DNA of 64,000 nt from assembly GCA_937991535.1 (NCBI GenBank), contig CALKHN010000047.1:16266-80265 (forward strand), given 5' to 3'. Position numbers and translations under genes: made by a program. A model generated the notes under the pieces. That model made no database searches. It saw only the letters and a program-made list of their open reading frames with translations, and was not told where the DNA came from. Shown here in pieces: positions 8,315-17,648 of this stretch. Every line of letters begins with the position of its first letter. Position 1 is the first letter of the stretch. Origin of the DNA: an uncultured Sphingobacteriales bacterium. GTDB taxonomy: Bacteria > Bacteroidota > Bacteroidia > Chitinophagales > Chitinophagaceae.

Positions 8315-11300
8315 TTGAAAAACCGGCTGCTATTGATATTGTTGTGCTTACTGGGAATACAATTTGGGCTTGCCCAGCAAAATCCTTCTCTGTCGAACCT
8401 CCGCAAAAAGAAACTTCCTGTTCTGCCGGATACGCTTCATTTAGACACATTGAGTATTGTTCCGGGTTCTTTTGTTATTTCGGATGTGGATAGCAGTAGC
8501 TATATTCTGGATATTTTTAGGGCTATGCTCATATGGAAGAAAAAGCCTTCGGCAGACAGTGTGCTTATTAGTTACCGCGTTTTTCCGGGTAAATTTAACA
8601 CGGTATATCAGCGAATGCGGTTCGACAGCATCAGCAATAATTTTCTGGCATCACCTGTAACAATACAGAATGCCAATTCGCTTCAAAACTCCATTTTCGA
8701 TTTTGGCAACGTAAACTATAACGGGAGCTTTGGCAGGGGTCTTTCTTTTGGTAACCAGCAGGATGTAGTGCTCAATTCTACACTGAACCTGCAAATGAAC
8801 GGGTACCTGGCAGATAGCATCCAGATTGCCGCGGCCATAACCGATAGTAATATTCCTGTTCAGCCGGATGGCAATACGCAGAATTTAAATGAGTTCGATA
8901 AAGTATTTATCCAGTTTAAAAAGGAAGGATGGCATTTTGATATCGGCGATATAGATATCCGCCAGCAGCAGAGTTATTTTCTTAACTATTACTCAAGGTT
9001 GCAGGGCGCCGCCTTTGGCCGGGAAAGCAGAGTTAATTCCGCCATAACCAACCGTATGTTGCTCAGTGGTGCTATTGCAAAAGGAAAGTATACCCGTAAT
9101 ATTTTTAATGGTATAGAAGGTAACCAGGGCCCCTACCGTTTGCAGGGGCCAAACAATGAACTGTTTTTTATTGTGCTGGCAGGTACGGAACGGGTATTTA
9201 TTGACGGAGAACTGATGCAAAGAGGGGAAGACCAGGATTATGTAATCAACTACAATACCGCTGAAGTAACGTTTACGCCTAAACGAATGATTACAAAGGA
9301 TAAACGCATACAGGTGGAGTTTGGTTATGCCGACAGGAACTATCTCAATGCTCAGTTGTATGTTTTTGATGAAGCGGCAATAGGCGAAAAACTTAAAATA
9401 AGGGTTGCGGCCTATTCAAACGGCGATGCTAAAAATTCACCCATCAATCAAACCCTTGACCCGCGTCAAAAACAATTTTTAGCCGATATTGGCGATAGCG
9501 TACATCACGCATTATATCCATCGCAGGTATTGGATACTTTTTCGGTGAACAAGATCCTGTATAAAAAAATAGATACTGTTTTCAATAATGGTGCACATGA
9601 TTCTGTATATGTCTATTCTGTTTCACCTGCCGATACCCTGTACAACCTTGCCTTTACTGAAGTAGGTCAGGGAATGGGCGACTATGTGCCGGATGAAACA
9701 AGCGCTGCCAACGGAAAATTGTTTAAATGGGTGGCGCCGGATGTCAATAACAACAAGCAGGGACGGTTTGATCCGGTGATATTGCTGGTTGCTCCTAAAA
9801 AACAGCAGCTTTTAAGTATAGGCGCAGATTATATGGTTTCTGATCATACTAAGGTGAGCAGCGAAATGGCGGTAAGCAGTTATAATGTGAACAGTTTTTC
9901 ACCTAAAGATAAAAGCGATGACAAAGGCTTTGCCGCGAAACTGGTGTTGAATGACAGCCGGCCGTTGAAAAAAAGCGCAAAAGGACTGACACTGGTGAGC
10001 CAGTTAAGTTATGAATGGGTGCAAAACAGGTTCAAGCCTGTTGAAAGACTGCGCAACGTAGAGTTTTACCGTGGATGGGGGCTGCCTTTAAATGTGGCGG
10101 CCGCAACTGAAAATCTTCTGCACGCGGGTGTAGCGCTTAATGGTAAAAATGGCAACTCAATCCGGTATCAGTTTGAAAATTACAGAAGAGATGATGGTTA
10201 TAGCGGTGTTCGCAATGGCATCCTGCAACAGGCTAATTACGGTAACTGGCATTTTAATAACCAGTTTGATATTACCCGTTTTAACCTTCGGGAACAAAAG
10301 GGATATTATTTTAAACCCGTTGTTGATGTGTCGCGGGATTTTCCAAAAATAGGCAACTATAGAATAGGCGGAGGCTACAGTGGCGAGCGCAATTACATAC
10401 AATATAAGCAGTATGATTCGTTAACCACCGGGAGTTTTTCGTATGATGTATGGCAGGTCTATCTTAAATCGCCTTTAGACAAACCCAATAAATGGGGTGT
10501 TACCTATTACACCCGCAGAGATCAATATCCCTACCAGGCGAAACTGGTATCGTCCGACAGGAGCAGTAATATCAATGCATATGCCGAACTGATGAAGAAT
10601 GAAAACCACCAGTTGAAAGTGAATGTTACTTACAGAAAACTGGACGTAATTGACGGCAAGGTTACTTCCCGGCAACCCGAAGAAACAATACTGGGCAGAG
10701 CAGAATATTTTATCAATGAGTTTAAGGGACTGGTAAATGGAAATGTGCTCTATGAAGTGGGAACAGGGCAGGAGCAGAAAAGAGATTTTACTTACGTGGA
10801 GGTGCCGCCGGGGCAGGGCGAATATACATGGAATGACTACAACGGCAATGGTATACCCGAACTGAATGAATTTGAATTGTCGCAATTTCAGGACCAGGCA
10901 AAATACATCCGCATATTTACTCCTACCAATGAATTTATAAAGGCAAATTACCTGCAGTTCAATTACAGTCTCGTTATTAACCCGCGTTCAGTAATTGATG
11001 CGGCTAAAGCAAATAATTTTCAAAAAATGCTGGCCCGTTTATATTTTCAGAGCTCTTTACAGGTATATAAAAAGGAGAGCTCCGGGAAACTTCAGTTTAA
11101 TCCATTTGCTGTGCCTTTATCTGATACCTCTTTAATTGTATTAAACCAGGTGTTCAGTAATTCTTTTTCGTTTAACCGTTTCAGTAATATATGGGGTATG
11201 GATATCAATAATATCCGCAACAGCAACAAAGCATTCCTTACGTACGGCTACGAAAGCCGCAGTGTTAACGACTGGAATGTAAAAGGCAGATGGAATATAA

Positions 11301-11797
11301 CCCGGTCTTTTTTATTGGAATTATTGACTAAAAAGGGCCAAACCAGGCTGGTAACGCCCAATTTCAACAACAGGAATTACAATATAGAATCATATGGAAT
11401 GGAACCGCGGCTTTCTTTTATCCGGGGTACCAACTTCCGTATTGCCGTAGGATATAAGTATGATGATAAACAGAATACAGATGCTTCTCAGAAGGCTTTT
11501 ATTAATTCTTTAACCACCGAAGCAAAGTACAATGTACTTTCCAGCAGTTCGGTCATGGCTAAATTTACTTATAGCCAGATCAGGTATTCCGATCCGGGAA
11601 ATGCCAACACACCCAATACCAGTGTTTCCTATATTATGCTCGATGCCTTATTACCGGGGAAAAACTTTTTATGGACTATTGATTTTACCAAACGGCTCAC
11701 TTCCTATCTTGAACTGAACTTTCAGTATGAAGGAAGGAAGGCAGGCGTTTCAAACACCGTGCATATTGGCCGCGCCTCGTTAAGGGCCCTGTTTTAA
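8315..11797 (+). CDS. Large conserved outer-membrane beta-barrel-like protein, function unknown
   Basis: The 1160-residue protein begins with a signal peptide (KNRLLLILLCLLGIQFGLAQ, residues 2-21). The start codon is TTG at 8315, preceded by AAAAGGA; the overlapping ATG at 8310 hits a stop after two codons. The body is rich in alternating hydrophobic/aromatic segments and ends in a beta strand (VHIGRASLRALF), as expected for an outer-membrane barrel. Recognisable Bacteroidetes motifs are the region GTERVFIDGELMQRGEDQDY through TPKRMITKDKRIQVEF (about 285-340) and PGQGEYTWNDYNGNGIPELNEFE (about 835-858). These recur in unnamed surface proteins of the phylum. No plug domain or TonB box is visible, so it is not a TonB-dependent receptor. 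Confidence 0.75.
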   Translation: MKNRLLLILLCLLGIQFGLAQQNPSLSNLRKKKLPVLPDTLHLDTLSIVPGSFVISDVDSSSYILDIFRAMLIWKKKPSADSVLISYRVFPGKFNTVYQRMRFDSISNNFLASPVTIQNANSLQNSIFDFGNVNYNGSFGRGLSFGNQQDVVLNSTLNLQMNGYLADSIQIAAAITDSNIPVQPDGNTQNLNEFDKVFIQFKKEGWHFDIGDIDIRQQQSYFLNYYSRLQGAAFGRESRVNSAITNRMLLSGAIAKGKYTRNIFNGIEGNQGPYRLQGPNNELFFIVLAGTERVFIDGELMQRGEDQDYVINYNTAEVTFTPKRMITKDKRIQVEFGYADRNYLNAQLYVFDEAAIGEKLKIRVAAYSNGDAKNSPINQTLDPRQKQFLADIGDSVHHALYPSQVLDTFSVNKILYKKIDTVFNNGAHDSVYVYSVSPADTLYNLAFTEVGQGMGDYVPDETSAANGKLFKWVAPDVNNNKQGRFDPVILLVAPKKQQLLSIGADYMVSDHTKVSSEMAVSSYNVNSFSPKDKSDDKGFAAKLVLNDSRPLKKSAKGLTLVSQLSYEWVQNRFKPVERLRNVEFYRGWGLPLNVAAATENLLHAGVALNGKNGNSIRYQFENYRRDDGYSGVRNGILQQANYGNWHFNNQFDITRFNLREQKGYYFKPVVDVSRDFPKIGNYRIGGGYSGERNYIQYKQYDSLTTGSFSYDVWQVYLKSPLDKPNKWGVTYYTRRDQYPYQAKLVSSDRSSNINAYAELMKNENHQLKVNVTYRKLDVIDGKVTSRQPEETILGRAEYFINEFKGLVNGNVLYEVGTGQEQKRDFTYVEVPPGQGEYTWNDYNGNGIPELNEFELSQFQDQAKYIRIFTPTNEFIKANYLQFNYSLVINPRSVIDAAKANNFQKMLARLYFQSSLQVYKKESSGKLQFNPFAVPLSDTSLIVLNQVFSNSFSFNRFSNIWGMDINNIRNSNKAFLTYGYESRSVNDWNVKGRWNITRSFLLELLTKKGQTRLVTPNFNNRNYNIESYGMEPRLSFIRGTNFRIAVGYKYDDKQNTDASQKAFINSLTTEAKYNVLSSSSVMAKFTYSQIRYSDPGNANTPNTSVSYIMLDALLPGKNFLWTIDFTKRLTSYLELNFQYEGRKAGVSNTVHIGRASLRALF

Positions 11798-11803
11798 AAA
11801 GAA

Positions 11804-11830
11804 AACCGGAAGTAGCTGGTACTTCCGGTT
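11804..11830 (-). terminator. Hairpin terminator between convergent genes
   Basis: A perfect 11-bp stem (AACCGGAAGTA / TACTTCCGGTT) with a 5-base loop lies between the converging 3' ends. Read on the minus strand it is followed by TTTTCTTTTT, a good U-tract, so it best terminates the minus-strand coiled-coil gene. On the plus strand the hairpin is present but lacks a U-tract. Confidence 0.75.
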
Positions 11831-11854
11831 CCCCAATATTAATGGAGGATATTA

Positions 11855-12832
11855 TTATCCAAATATGCCGCCTTTTTTAAGTGTAACTGCGCCTTCGCCA
11901 ATTTTGAAACCGTTCTGGTATACTTCAACCTTGTAGGTTCCTGGATTGTACTTATCAGTTTGTTTCAAATCAAAGCTTACGTTTTTGCGCTTGCCCTGTT
12001 CGTAATCAATAGATACTTTATTGGTAAATTCCTTATCGCCGTCTTCCCTTGTGGTAACAGATCCTGATCCCAGTCCATCCTCTTTTACTACCTGTCCTTC
12101 GGGATTGGTAACGATCACGTAAAGATCTTTTGTACCGGTTACCGACAACCTGTTTTCTACGTCAAAAGAAACCCTGAATTTGTCGGCTCTTTTTGCCCTG
12201 GAAGTTTCTGATTCCTTGCCGCTTTTCCTCTCGTTAATGGCAGCAATGTGAAAATTCGCCGCATTCAATGTGGAGCCTACATCCACCTGGCTTGAAAGCT
12301 CCCTGTTTTCAGTTAACTTGGTATTTAAGGTATCTGTTAACTGTTGTTTTTCTGTTGTAAGCTGTTGTTTATCCGCGGTTAACTGTGTATTTTCTCCCTG
12401 GAGTCTTTCGATTTCCTTTACATATTCTTCAATCTTTCCATTTAGTTGGTTAATGAGTTTGCGTGCTTCAGAAAGGTCTGCTGCGCTTGCATTTTGCTTG
12501 TTGATCAATGTTTTGATCCGGCTTCTCATGCTGGCAACGTCTTTGTCGCGTGTTTTAACAAGGCTGTCGAGCTTTGTATTTTCAGAAGTCATTTTATCCA
12601 GACGGATTTCAGCAGCCTGGTAATCTGTTAAAAGCTGGTTTCTTACCGAATCAAGAGAAGCATACTGAACATCCTTTTGTTGAATTACTTCCTTGGTTTT
12701 ACTTTTATCATAAATAATATAGCCCCAGGTTCCTAATAAAGCGGCGATTAATACGCCGTATATTATACCACGGTTATCTTTTTTGGGTGGCTGAGATTGA
12801 CTTGATGCTGAGGGATAGTTTGAAGCGCTCAT
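11855..12832 (-). CDS. Membrane-anchored coiled-coil protein, function unknown
   Basis: The 325-residue protein has a short polar N-terminus (residues 1-22), one membrane helix (GIIYGVLIAALLGTWGYIIY, about 23-42) and a long coiled coil (about 50-190) with repeats such as LTADKQQLTTEKQQL. A C-terminal globular, probably beta-rich domain follows (about 195-325), ending GAVTLKKGGIFG. N-terminal anchoring with an extracytoplasmic coiled coil suggests a periplasmic spacer or scaffold. No catalytic motif is visible. It diverges from the exonuclease gene with only 37 bp between the two starts. No family name can be given from sequence alone. Confidence 0.7.
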   Translation of the reverse strand: MSASNYPSASSQSQPPKKDNRGIIYGVLIAALLGTWGYIIYDKSKTKEVIQQKDVQYASLDSVRNQLLTDYQAAEIRLDKMTSENTKLDSLVKTRDKDVASMRSRIKTLINKQNASAADLSEARKLINQLNGKIEEYVKEIERLQGENTQLTADKQQLTTEKQQLTDTLNTKLTENRELSSQVDVGSTLNAANFHIAAINERKSGKESETSRAKRADKFRVSFDVENRLSVTGTKDLYVIVTNPEGQVVKEDGLGSGSVTTREDGDKEFTNKVSIDYEQGKRKNVSFDLKQTDKYNPGTYKVEVYQNGFKIGEGAVTLKKGGIFG

Positions 12833-12869
12833 AGTTTATTTTTTTTTGAGTTTAAACAAATTTAGAGAT

Positions 12870-13598
12870 ATGATACATCAGATAAACTTAACGAATTTAT
12901 TGGTTATTGACATAGAAACTGTTCCCGGAACCCCTGATTTTCAACTATTACCGGAATATTGGCAAGGGCTCTGGGAGGACAAGATTTCCAAAACCATGCC
13001 AGAAAATATTTCTCCGGATGAATTCTACCTCCAAAAGGCTGGTATTCTGGCTGAATTTGGAAAAATAATTTGTATTTCAACAGGCTTTTTTTACCATGAT
13101 GCAAATGGAAGATTATGCTTTAAAATTAAGTCGTTCAGTGGCGATGATGAAACTGCCTTACTTACCGCTTTTGTAGATTTGCTGAACACTTTTCGTGATA
13201 AAAGAGGCATTTTTGCTATTGCAGGGCATAATCTCAAAGAATTTGATATTCCATACATCTGCAGGCGAATGCTGATATTGAACATACCTTTGCCGGACTA
13301 CCTCCAGTTAAGCGGAAAGAAGCCATGGGAAACCAACCTGGCGGATACTATGGAACTATGGAAGTTCGGGGATTATAAAAATTATGTATCCCTTAAATTG
13401 CTCGCCGCTGTTTTGGGCATTGATACACCAAAAGACGATATTGACGGAAGTATGGTAAAGGATGTATACTATGAAGAAAAGAACCTTCCCCGCATAGTAA
13501 CCTATTGCCAGAAAGATGTTGTAACGGTTGCTAATATTATCCTGCGGTTTAAAGGTCTTCCTTACCTTGAAAAAGAAAATATTACAATCGTAGAATGA
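12870..13598 (+). CDS. DnaQ-like 3'-5' exonuclease (PolB exonuclease-like 2 family)
   Basis: The ATG at 12870 gives 242 residues; an upstream TTG in a T-run would add eight residues with no family support. The DEDD exonuclease signatures are present: LVIDIETVPG (exo I, near residue 11), GHNLKEFDIPYICRRM (exo II, near 115) and YCQKDVVTVANI (exo III, near 212). The match is to the DNA_pol_B_exo2 family (PF10108), which carries only the proofreading-type exonuclease fold with no polymerase. It likely degrades or edits single-stranded nucleic acid. It is followed 44 bp later by holA, so a shared role in DNA replication or repair is plausible but unproven. Confidence 0.85.
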   Translation: MIHQINLTNLLVIDIETVPGTPDFQLLPEYWQGLWEDKISKTMPENISPDEFYLQKAGILAEFGKIICISTGFFYHDANGRLCFKIKSFSGDDETALLTAFVDLLNTFRDKRGIFAIAGHNLKEFDIPYICRRMLILNIPLPDYLQLSGKKPWETNLADTMELWKFGDYKNYVSLKLLAAVLGIDTPKDDIDGSMVKDVYYEEKNLPRIVTYCQKDVVTVANIILRFKGLPYLEKENITIVE

Positions 13599-13642
13599 TT
13601 ACCTGACAGCACAATCACCAATCAACCCACTTAACTTACAAC

Positions 13643-14641
13643 ATGAGTGTTGAAAAAATTATTACAGACTGGAAACAAAAAAAGTTTAAACCGGTATATT
13701 GGTTAGAAGGCGATGAGAATTTTTATATTGACCAGTTGGTTGAGTATGCAGAACATCATATTCTGTCTGATGCTGAAGCTGGTTTTAATCTTTCCGTTTT
13801 TTACGGCAGGGATGCAAATTGGGCCGAATTAATTAATGCCTGCCGGCGTTACCCCATGTTTTCCGATAAGCAGGTTATCATATTAAAAGAGGCCCAGCAT
13901 ATGCGTGAAATAGAGAAGCTGGAAACTTATGTAGAAAACCCGTTGTCTTCTACCGTGCTGGTGGTTGCGCATAAAGAAAAGAAACTGGATGGGCGCAGTA
14001 AACTGTCGAGGCTGTTAAAACAGCATGCCGAAGTGCTGAGTACAAAAAAAATATACGAAAATCAATTACCGGAATGGGCCAATGAGCAGGTACAGAAAAA
14101 AGGGTTTACAATTTCACGCAAGGCGGTAATGCTCCTGGTGGAACACATTGGCAACGATATGAGCCGCATCAATAACGAGATTGATAAATTGCTGGTAAAT
14201 CTGGGCAGTCGTAAATCTATTACTGAAGAAGATATTGAGCAATATGTTGGGGTAAGTAAGGAGTACAATGTTTTTGAATTGCAGGAGGCCCTGCAACGCA
14301 AAGATGCGGCCAAAGCAATGCGTATCATTCAATATTTCGGATCCAATCCTAAAGCCGCCCCTATACAAATGATGATGCCTGCACTATACAATTTTTTTAG
14401 TAAAGTATATATGCTGTTTGCCGTACAATCAAAGGATGAAAAAACAGTGGCTGCAGCTATAGGAGTTAATCCCTATTTTATTAAAGATTATATGCTTGCT
14501 GCCAAAAACTACGGGTACGCGGGCATTGAGCAGGCCTTGTTACTGCTTCATCAATATAACCTCCGAAGTGTTGGCGTAAATGACGTGGGTACGGGTGATG
14601 CTTCGCTAATGAAAGAGATGGTAGTGAAAATAATGCAATAA
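13643..14641 (+). CDS. holA: DNA polymerase III subunit delta
   Basis: The 332-residue protein is the clamp-loader delta subunit, which opens the beta sliding clamp. Its start MSVEKIITDWKQKKFKPVYWLEGDENFYIDQL shows the degenerate AAA+ fold of HolA, with GDENFYID in the place of an active Walker A, as in all delta subunits. The middle domain includes VLVVAHKEKKLDGRSKLSRLL, and the C-terminal collar domain (about 210-332) follows the helix ending YNVFELQEAL. Length matches Bacteroidetes HolA. ATG start, 44 bp after the exonuclease gene; the two could be co-transcribed. Confidence 0.92.
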   Translation: MSVEKIITDWKQKKFKPVYWLEGDENFYIDQLVEYAEHHILSDAEAGFNLSVFYGRDANWAELINACRRYPMFSDKQVIILKEAQHMREIEKLETYVENPLSSTVLVVAHKEKKLDGRSKLSRLLKQHAEVLSTKKIYENQLPEWANEQVQKKGFTISRKAVMLLVEHIGNDMSRINNEIDKLLVNLGSRKSITEEDIEQYVGVSKEYNVFELQEALQRKDAAKAMRIIQYFGSNPKAAPIQMMMPALYNFFSKVYMLFAVQSKDEKTVAAAIGVNPYFIKDYMLAAKNYGYAGIEQALLLLHQYNLRSVGVNDVGTGDASLMKEMVVKIMQ

Positions 14642-14675
14642 TGCGAGCTGCATGTTGGTTCGCAACCCGCATTAT
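14638..14675. terminator. Branched hairpin between convergent holA and cytochrome genes
   Basis: ATAATGCG (14638-14645) pairs with CGCATTAT (14668-14675), and a nested GGTT-CGC-AACC hairpin abuts the right arm. It overlaps the holA stop codon and lies between converging genes. No U-tract follows directly on either strand, so termination is plausible rather than certain. Confidence 0.4.
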
Positions 14676-14701
14676 CATGAATTCAAATTTTGTTGTATTG
14701 A

Positions 14702-15127
14702 TTAGCGTTCAGGAGGAGGTGGAGGTAAGGTTATTTTACTTTCCGGATGTTCTTTACCGTTATGACAGGTTATGCAGGTGAGGACTGTTTTCCCTTCTTC
14801 CACGTAGTTAAAGTATTTTTTGTTGATCTTTGCTGTCATTCGCATCATATCGCGGGCCACATTTTTTTCGGGCTTTTCGTCGCTGGCAAAATCAAGTTTT
14901 TTCTCGTTTGTTTTGGAAGGCGCATGACAATGATTGCATTTTACACCCAAAGAAACGTTAAATCCCTTCATTATCTTTTCCAGTTCCTCATGGCTGATGT
15001 CTTTAGGAAGGACTTTCAGATTGGGTTTGGGCTTTTTGTCCTGAACGGTGGTAGCGGCTACTCCTACCATAAGAATAAAAATCAGGGATATGCCCGCTAA
15101 AAATTTCTTTTTGTGCAATTGATACAT
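14702..15127 (-). CDS. Di-haem c-type cytochrome (reaction-centre cytochrome-like)
   Basis: A membrane-spanning export signal (KKFLAGISLIFILMVGVAATT, about 7-27) precedes a 110-residue periplasmic part with two CxxCH haem sites: CNHCH (about residue 63) and CITCH (about 117). The motif MKGFNVSLGVKCNHCH is typical of the photosynthetic-reaction-centre cytochrome c subunit family (PF02276), which is widespread in non-phototrophic Bacteroidetes as a small electron carrier. It ends with a proline run (PPPPPER). No photosynthesis gene is nearby, so a respiratory electron-transfer role is likely. Start ATG; monocistronic. Confidence 0.82.
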   Translation of the reverse strand: MYQLHKKKFLAGISLIFILMVGVAATTVQDKKPKPNLKVLPKDISHEELEKIMKGFNVSLGVKCNHCHAPSKTNEKKLDFASDEKPEKNVARDMMRMTAKINKKYFNYVEEGKTVLTCITCHNGKEHPESKITLPPPPPER

Positions 15128-15179
15128 AGCAGTAAATTTTAGCCATTAAAGTAAAGTTTTCTTTTTTACGTACCAATTT

Positions 15180-15187
15180 TATTTTTG
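15180..15187 (+). promoter_or_regulatory. -7 promoter box, probably for the threonine dehydrogenase gene
   Basis: TATTTTTG matches TAnnTTTG exactly and lies 107 bp before the ATG at 15294. The leader between them contains a short tandem repeat (TTACTAC) but no gene. Confidence 0.4.
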
Positions 15188-15247
15188 CAGTTCGAGAGAT
15201 TCGGGCTCGTAGTTTATAGTTTGGAAGTTTTGGGTTTATCATTAGGT

Positions 15248-15284
15248 TGCACTTACTACTTACTACTTACTACTTACCACTTAA
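15248..15284 (+). repeat. Short 7-bp tandem repeat in the leader of the SDR gene
   Basis: The words TTACTAC and TTACCAC repeat about four to five times just before the ATG at 15294. It is low-complexity sequence; no regulatory role can be shown. Confidence 0.7.
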
Positions 15285-15293
15285 TTACATACA

Positions 15294-16241
15294 ATGATAA
15301 AAGAAAAAATACTGGTTATAGGGGCATCCGGGCAGATTGGTGTTGAACTAACCCTGGCCTTACGGAAGATATATGGCAATGCGCAGGTAGTTGCTTCCGA
15401 CCTGAGGGAAGAAAACGACCTGTTAAAAGGTACGGGTCCTTATGTTTCTTTAGATGTAATGAATAAAGAAATGCTGCATGTGCAGGTGATCAGGCAAAAT
15501 ATAACGCAGATCTATTTGCTGGCGGCCATTTTGTCGGCAACGGGTGAAAAAAATCCCGGGCTTGCCTGGCATCTTAATACACAAAGTTTATTGAATGTAC
15601 TGGATATTGCCAGGGAAGAAAGATTGCAGAAGGTATATTGGCCAAGCAGCATTGCCGTATTCGGTCCTACTTCCCCGCGACAGAATTGTCCGCAGCAAAC
15701 CATAATTGAACCCACTACCGTGTATGGTATAAGCAAGTATGCGGGCGAATTCTGGTGCAAATATTACAATCAGCGTTTTGGCGTAGACGTGAGAAGCCTG
15801 CGTTACCCGGGGTTGATCAGCTATAAATCCTCACCCGGCGGTGGCACAACAGATTATGCGGTAGAAATTTTTAATGAAGCGCTGGAAGAAAAAAAATATA
15901 CCAGTTTTCTGGCTGCTGATACCTTTTTACCCATGATGTATATGCCGGATGCTATCAGGGCCACTGTTGAGCTAATGGAGGCCGATGCCGCTAAAATATC
16001 CATACGCACCTCGTACAATCTCGCTGCCATCAGTTTCTCACCAAAAGAAATTGCCGCCGAAATAAAAAAACATATACCGGGTTTTGTTATGGAGTATGAA
16101 CCGGATTACAGGCAGGCTATTGCCGATAGTTGGCCGCAAAGCATTGATGACAGTGTGGCCCGTAAAGACTGGGGCTGGAAACACGAGTACGATCTGCCAC
16201 GCATAACCGCAGATATGCTGGATAACCTGGAGCCGGGGTAG
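15294..16241 (+). CDS. NAD-dependent epimerase/dehydratase, L-threonine 3-dehydrogenase-like
   Basis: The 315-residue protein is an extended short-chain dehydrogenase. The NAD-binding loop GASGQIG is at residues 9-15, and the catalytic YxxxK is YGISK (about Tyr144/Lys148). The segments SSIAVFGP, LRYPGLISYKSSPGGGTTDYAVEIF and FLPMMYMPDA are characteristic of the SDR-type L-threonine 3-dehydrogenase found in Bacteroidetes, which converts threonine to 2-amino-3-oxobutyrate. The usual partner, 2-amino-3-oxobutyrate CoA ligase, is not in the window, so the assignment rests on sequence motifs alone; a sugar epimerase is the alternative. Confidence 0.82.
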   Translation: MIKEKILVIGASGQIGVELTLALRKIYGNAQVVASDLREENDLLKGTGPYVSLDVMNKEMLHVQVIRQNITQIYLLAAILSATGEKNPGLAWHLNTQSLLNVLDIAREERLQKVYWPSSIAVFGPTSPRQNCPQQTIIEPTTVYGISKYAGEFWCKYYNQRFGVDVRSLRYPGLISYKSSPGGGTTDYAVEIFNEALEEKKYTSFLAADTFLPMMYMPDAIRATVELMEADAAKISIRTSYNLAAISFSPKEIAAEIKKHIPGFVMEYEPDYRQAIADSWPQSIDDSVARKDWGWKHEYDLPRITADMLDNLEPG

Positions 16242-16363
16242 CGATGCCGGTGTCAGCTATCGGCTGTCAGCCATCAGTTGGCGGCACATTGCTCATAGCC
16301 CGTTGCTCAAAGCTGACGGCTAATTGCTCACAGCTTAAAGCTGACCGCCTCCTTTAAGTTCAG

Positions 16364-16371
16364 TATTTTTG
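16364..16371 (+). promoter_or_regulatory. -7 promoter box of the thioredoxin-fold gene
   Basis: TATTTTTG matches TAnnTTTG exactly, 22 bp before the ATG at 16394. Confidence 0.5.
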
Positions 16372-16393
16372 TGCTCTAATTGAATTCAGCTTT

Positions 16394-17641
16394 ATGAAAC
16401 AAATAGTATTGGCACTAACCTTAGTAATGAGTGGTTTATATATACAGGCGCAACAAAAAAACAGTCTTTCCGCAGGGCAATGGCATGGCGAACTGGAACG
16501 GGCAGATGGCAATAATATCGTCTTTAACTTTGAAATGAATAACAAAGACCACAAACCAATTCTTTACATCCGCAACGCCGAGGAGCGGTTGGCCGTTGAC
16601 GATATAGCCGTTGTTCATGATTCCGTTTTTATAAGGCTTCCCTTCTTTGATTCGCAGTTCCGCGCGGTGTTTATCAATGATAATCAAATAAAAGGTGTTT
16701 GGATAAAGCGCCTGGCCGACAGGAACCTGGTAATGCCTTTTACCGCGGTAAACACTGGTACCAAAACTTACAGGTTTAAAACTTTGGATAAAAAACCTGC
16801 AGCTGATATAACCGGGCGGTGGGCAACTTCTTTTTTCAACGCAGAACATACACGTACAACGGAGGCTGTAGGTATTTTTAACCAGGAAGGAAGTACTTTA
16901 AAAGGCTCTTTTCTTAATCCTTTCGGCGATTACCGTTACCTCGAAGGTGTGGTTGACGGCGATTCGCTTAAGCTATCCGGTTTTGATGGCGGGTATGCAT
17001 TGTTGTTTACTGCAAAAATTGACGATGCAAAAAAGATCAGTGGCGGAAAATTTTTCTCGGGTGTGGGAGCGCCCAGGATATGGGAAGCCCGTAAAAATGC
17101 GGCAGCTCAGTTGGCCGGTAATGGTTCGCTTTTAAAACAGGGGGTATCTCCAAAACTGGATTTCACTTTTAAAGATGTGGATGGCAACTTCGTTTCGATA
17201 AATGACGACAGGTTTAAGAATAAAGTAATAATAGTACAGATACTGGGTTCCTGGTGCCCCAATTGTATGGATGAAACGGCTTTTATGACTGAGGTGCGTG
17301 AAAAATATAAATCAAAAGGAGTGGCGATAGTGGGACTGGCTTATGAAAGAACCACCGATTTTACCCGTTCGCAGCAAAGTGTGCGAAATTTTATGAAACG
17401 GTTGAAAGTAGAGTATCCCGTGCTGATTACCCCCGTTGCCGTAAGTGATCCGCAACGTGCCGAAAAGACATTGCCACAGTTGGAAAAAATCCCGGCTTTT
17501 CCTACTACTATTTTTACCGACCGCAAAGGAGAAATTCAAACGATACATACCGGCTTCAATGGCCCCGGAACAGGAGCCGATTATGAAAAGCAAAAGAAAG
17601 AGTATTATGAGATCATCGACCGCCTGCTTGCGGCACAATGA
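16394..17641 (+). CDS. Exported TlpA-like thioredoxin-fold protein
   Basis: A signal peptide (MKQIVLALTLVMSGLYIQAQ, 1-20) leads a 415-residue protein. Residues about 25-250 form a beta-rich N-terminal region without a clear family. Residues about 260-412 are a TlpA/AhpC-type thioredoxin domain with the active-site GSWCPNCMDE (Cys pair about 287/290) and the cis-proline region KIPAFPTTIFTDRKGEI. Proteins of this type reduce or isomerise disulfides or act in cytochrome c maturation in the periplasm. A di-haem cytochrome is encoded about 1.3 kb away, which is suggestive but weak. It converges on the J-domain gene with 7 bp between stops. Confidence 0.85.
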   Translation: MKQIVLALTLVMSGLYIQAQQKNSLSAGQWHGELERADGNNIVFNFEMNNKDHKPILYIRNAEERLAVDDIAVVHDSVFIRLPFFDSQFRAVFINDNQIKGVWIKRLADRNLVMPFTAVNTGTKTYRFKTLDKKPAADITGRWATSFFNAEHTRTTEAVGIFNQEGSTLKGSFLNPFGDYRYLEGVVDGDSLKLSGFDGGYALLFTAKIDDAKKISGGKFFSGVGAPRIWEARKNAAAQLAGNGSLLKQGVSPKLDFTFKDVDGNFVSINDDRFKNKVIIVQILGSWCPNCMDETAFMTEVREKYKSKGVAIVGLAYERTTDFTRSQQSVRNFMKRLKVEYPVLITPVAVSDPQRAEKTLPQLEKIPAFPTTIFTDRKGEIQTIHTGFNGPGTGADYEKQKKEYYEIIDRLLAAQ

Positions 17642-17648
17642 TTCTGTT

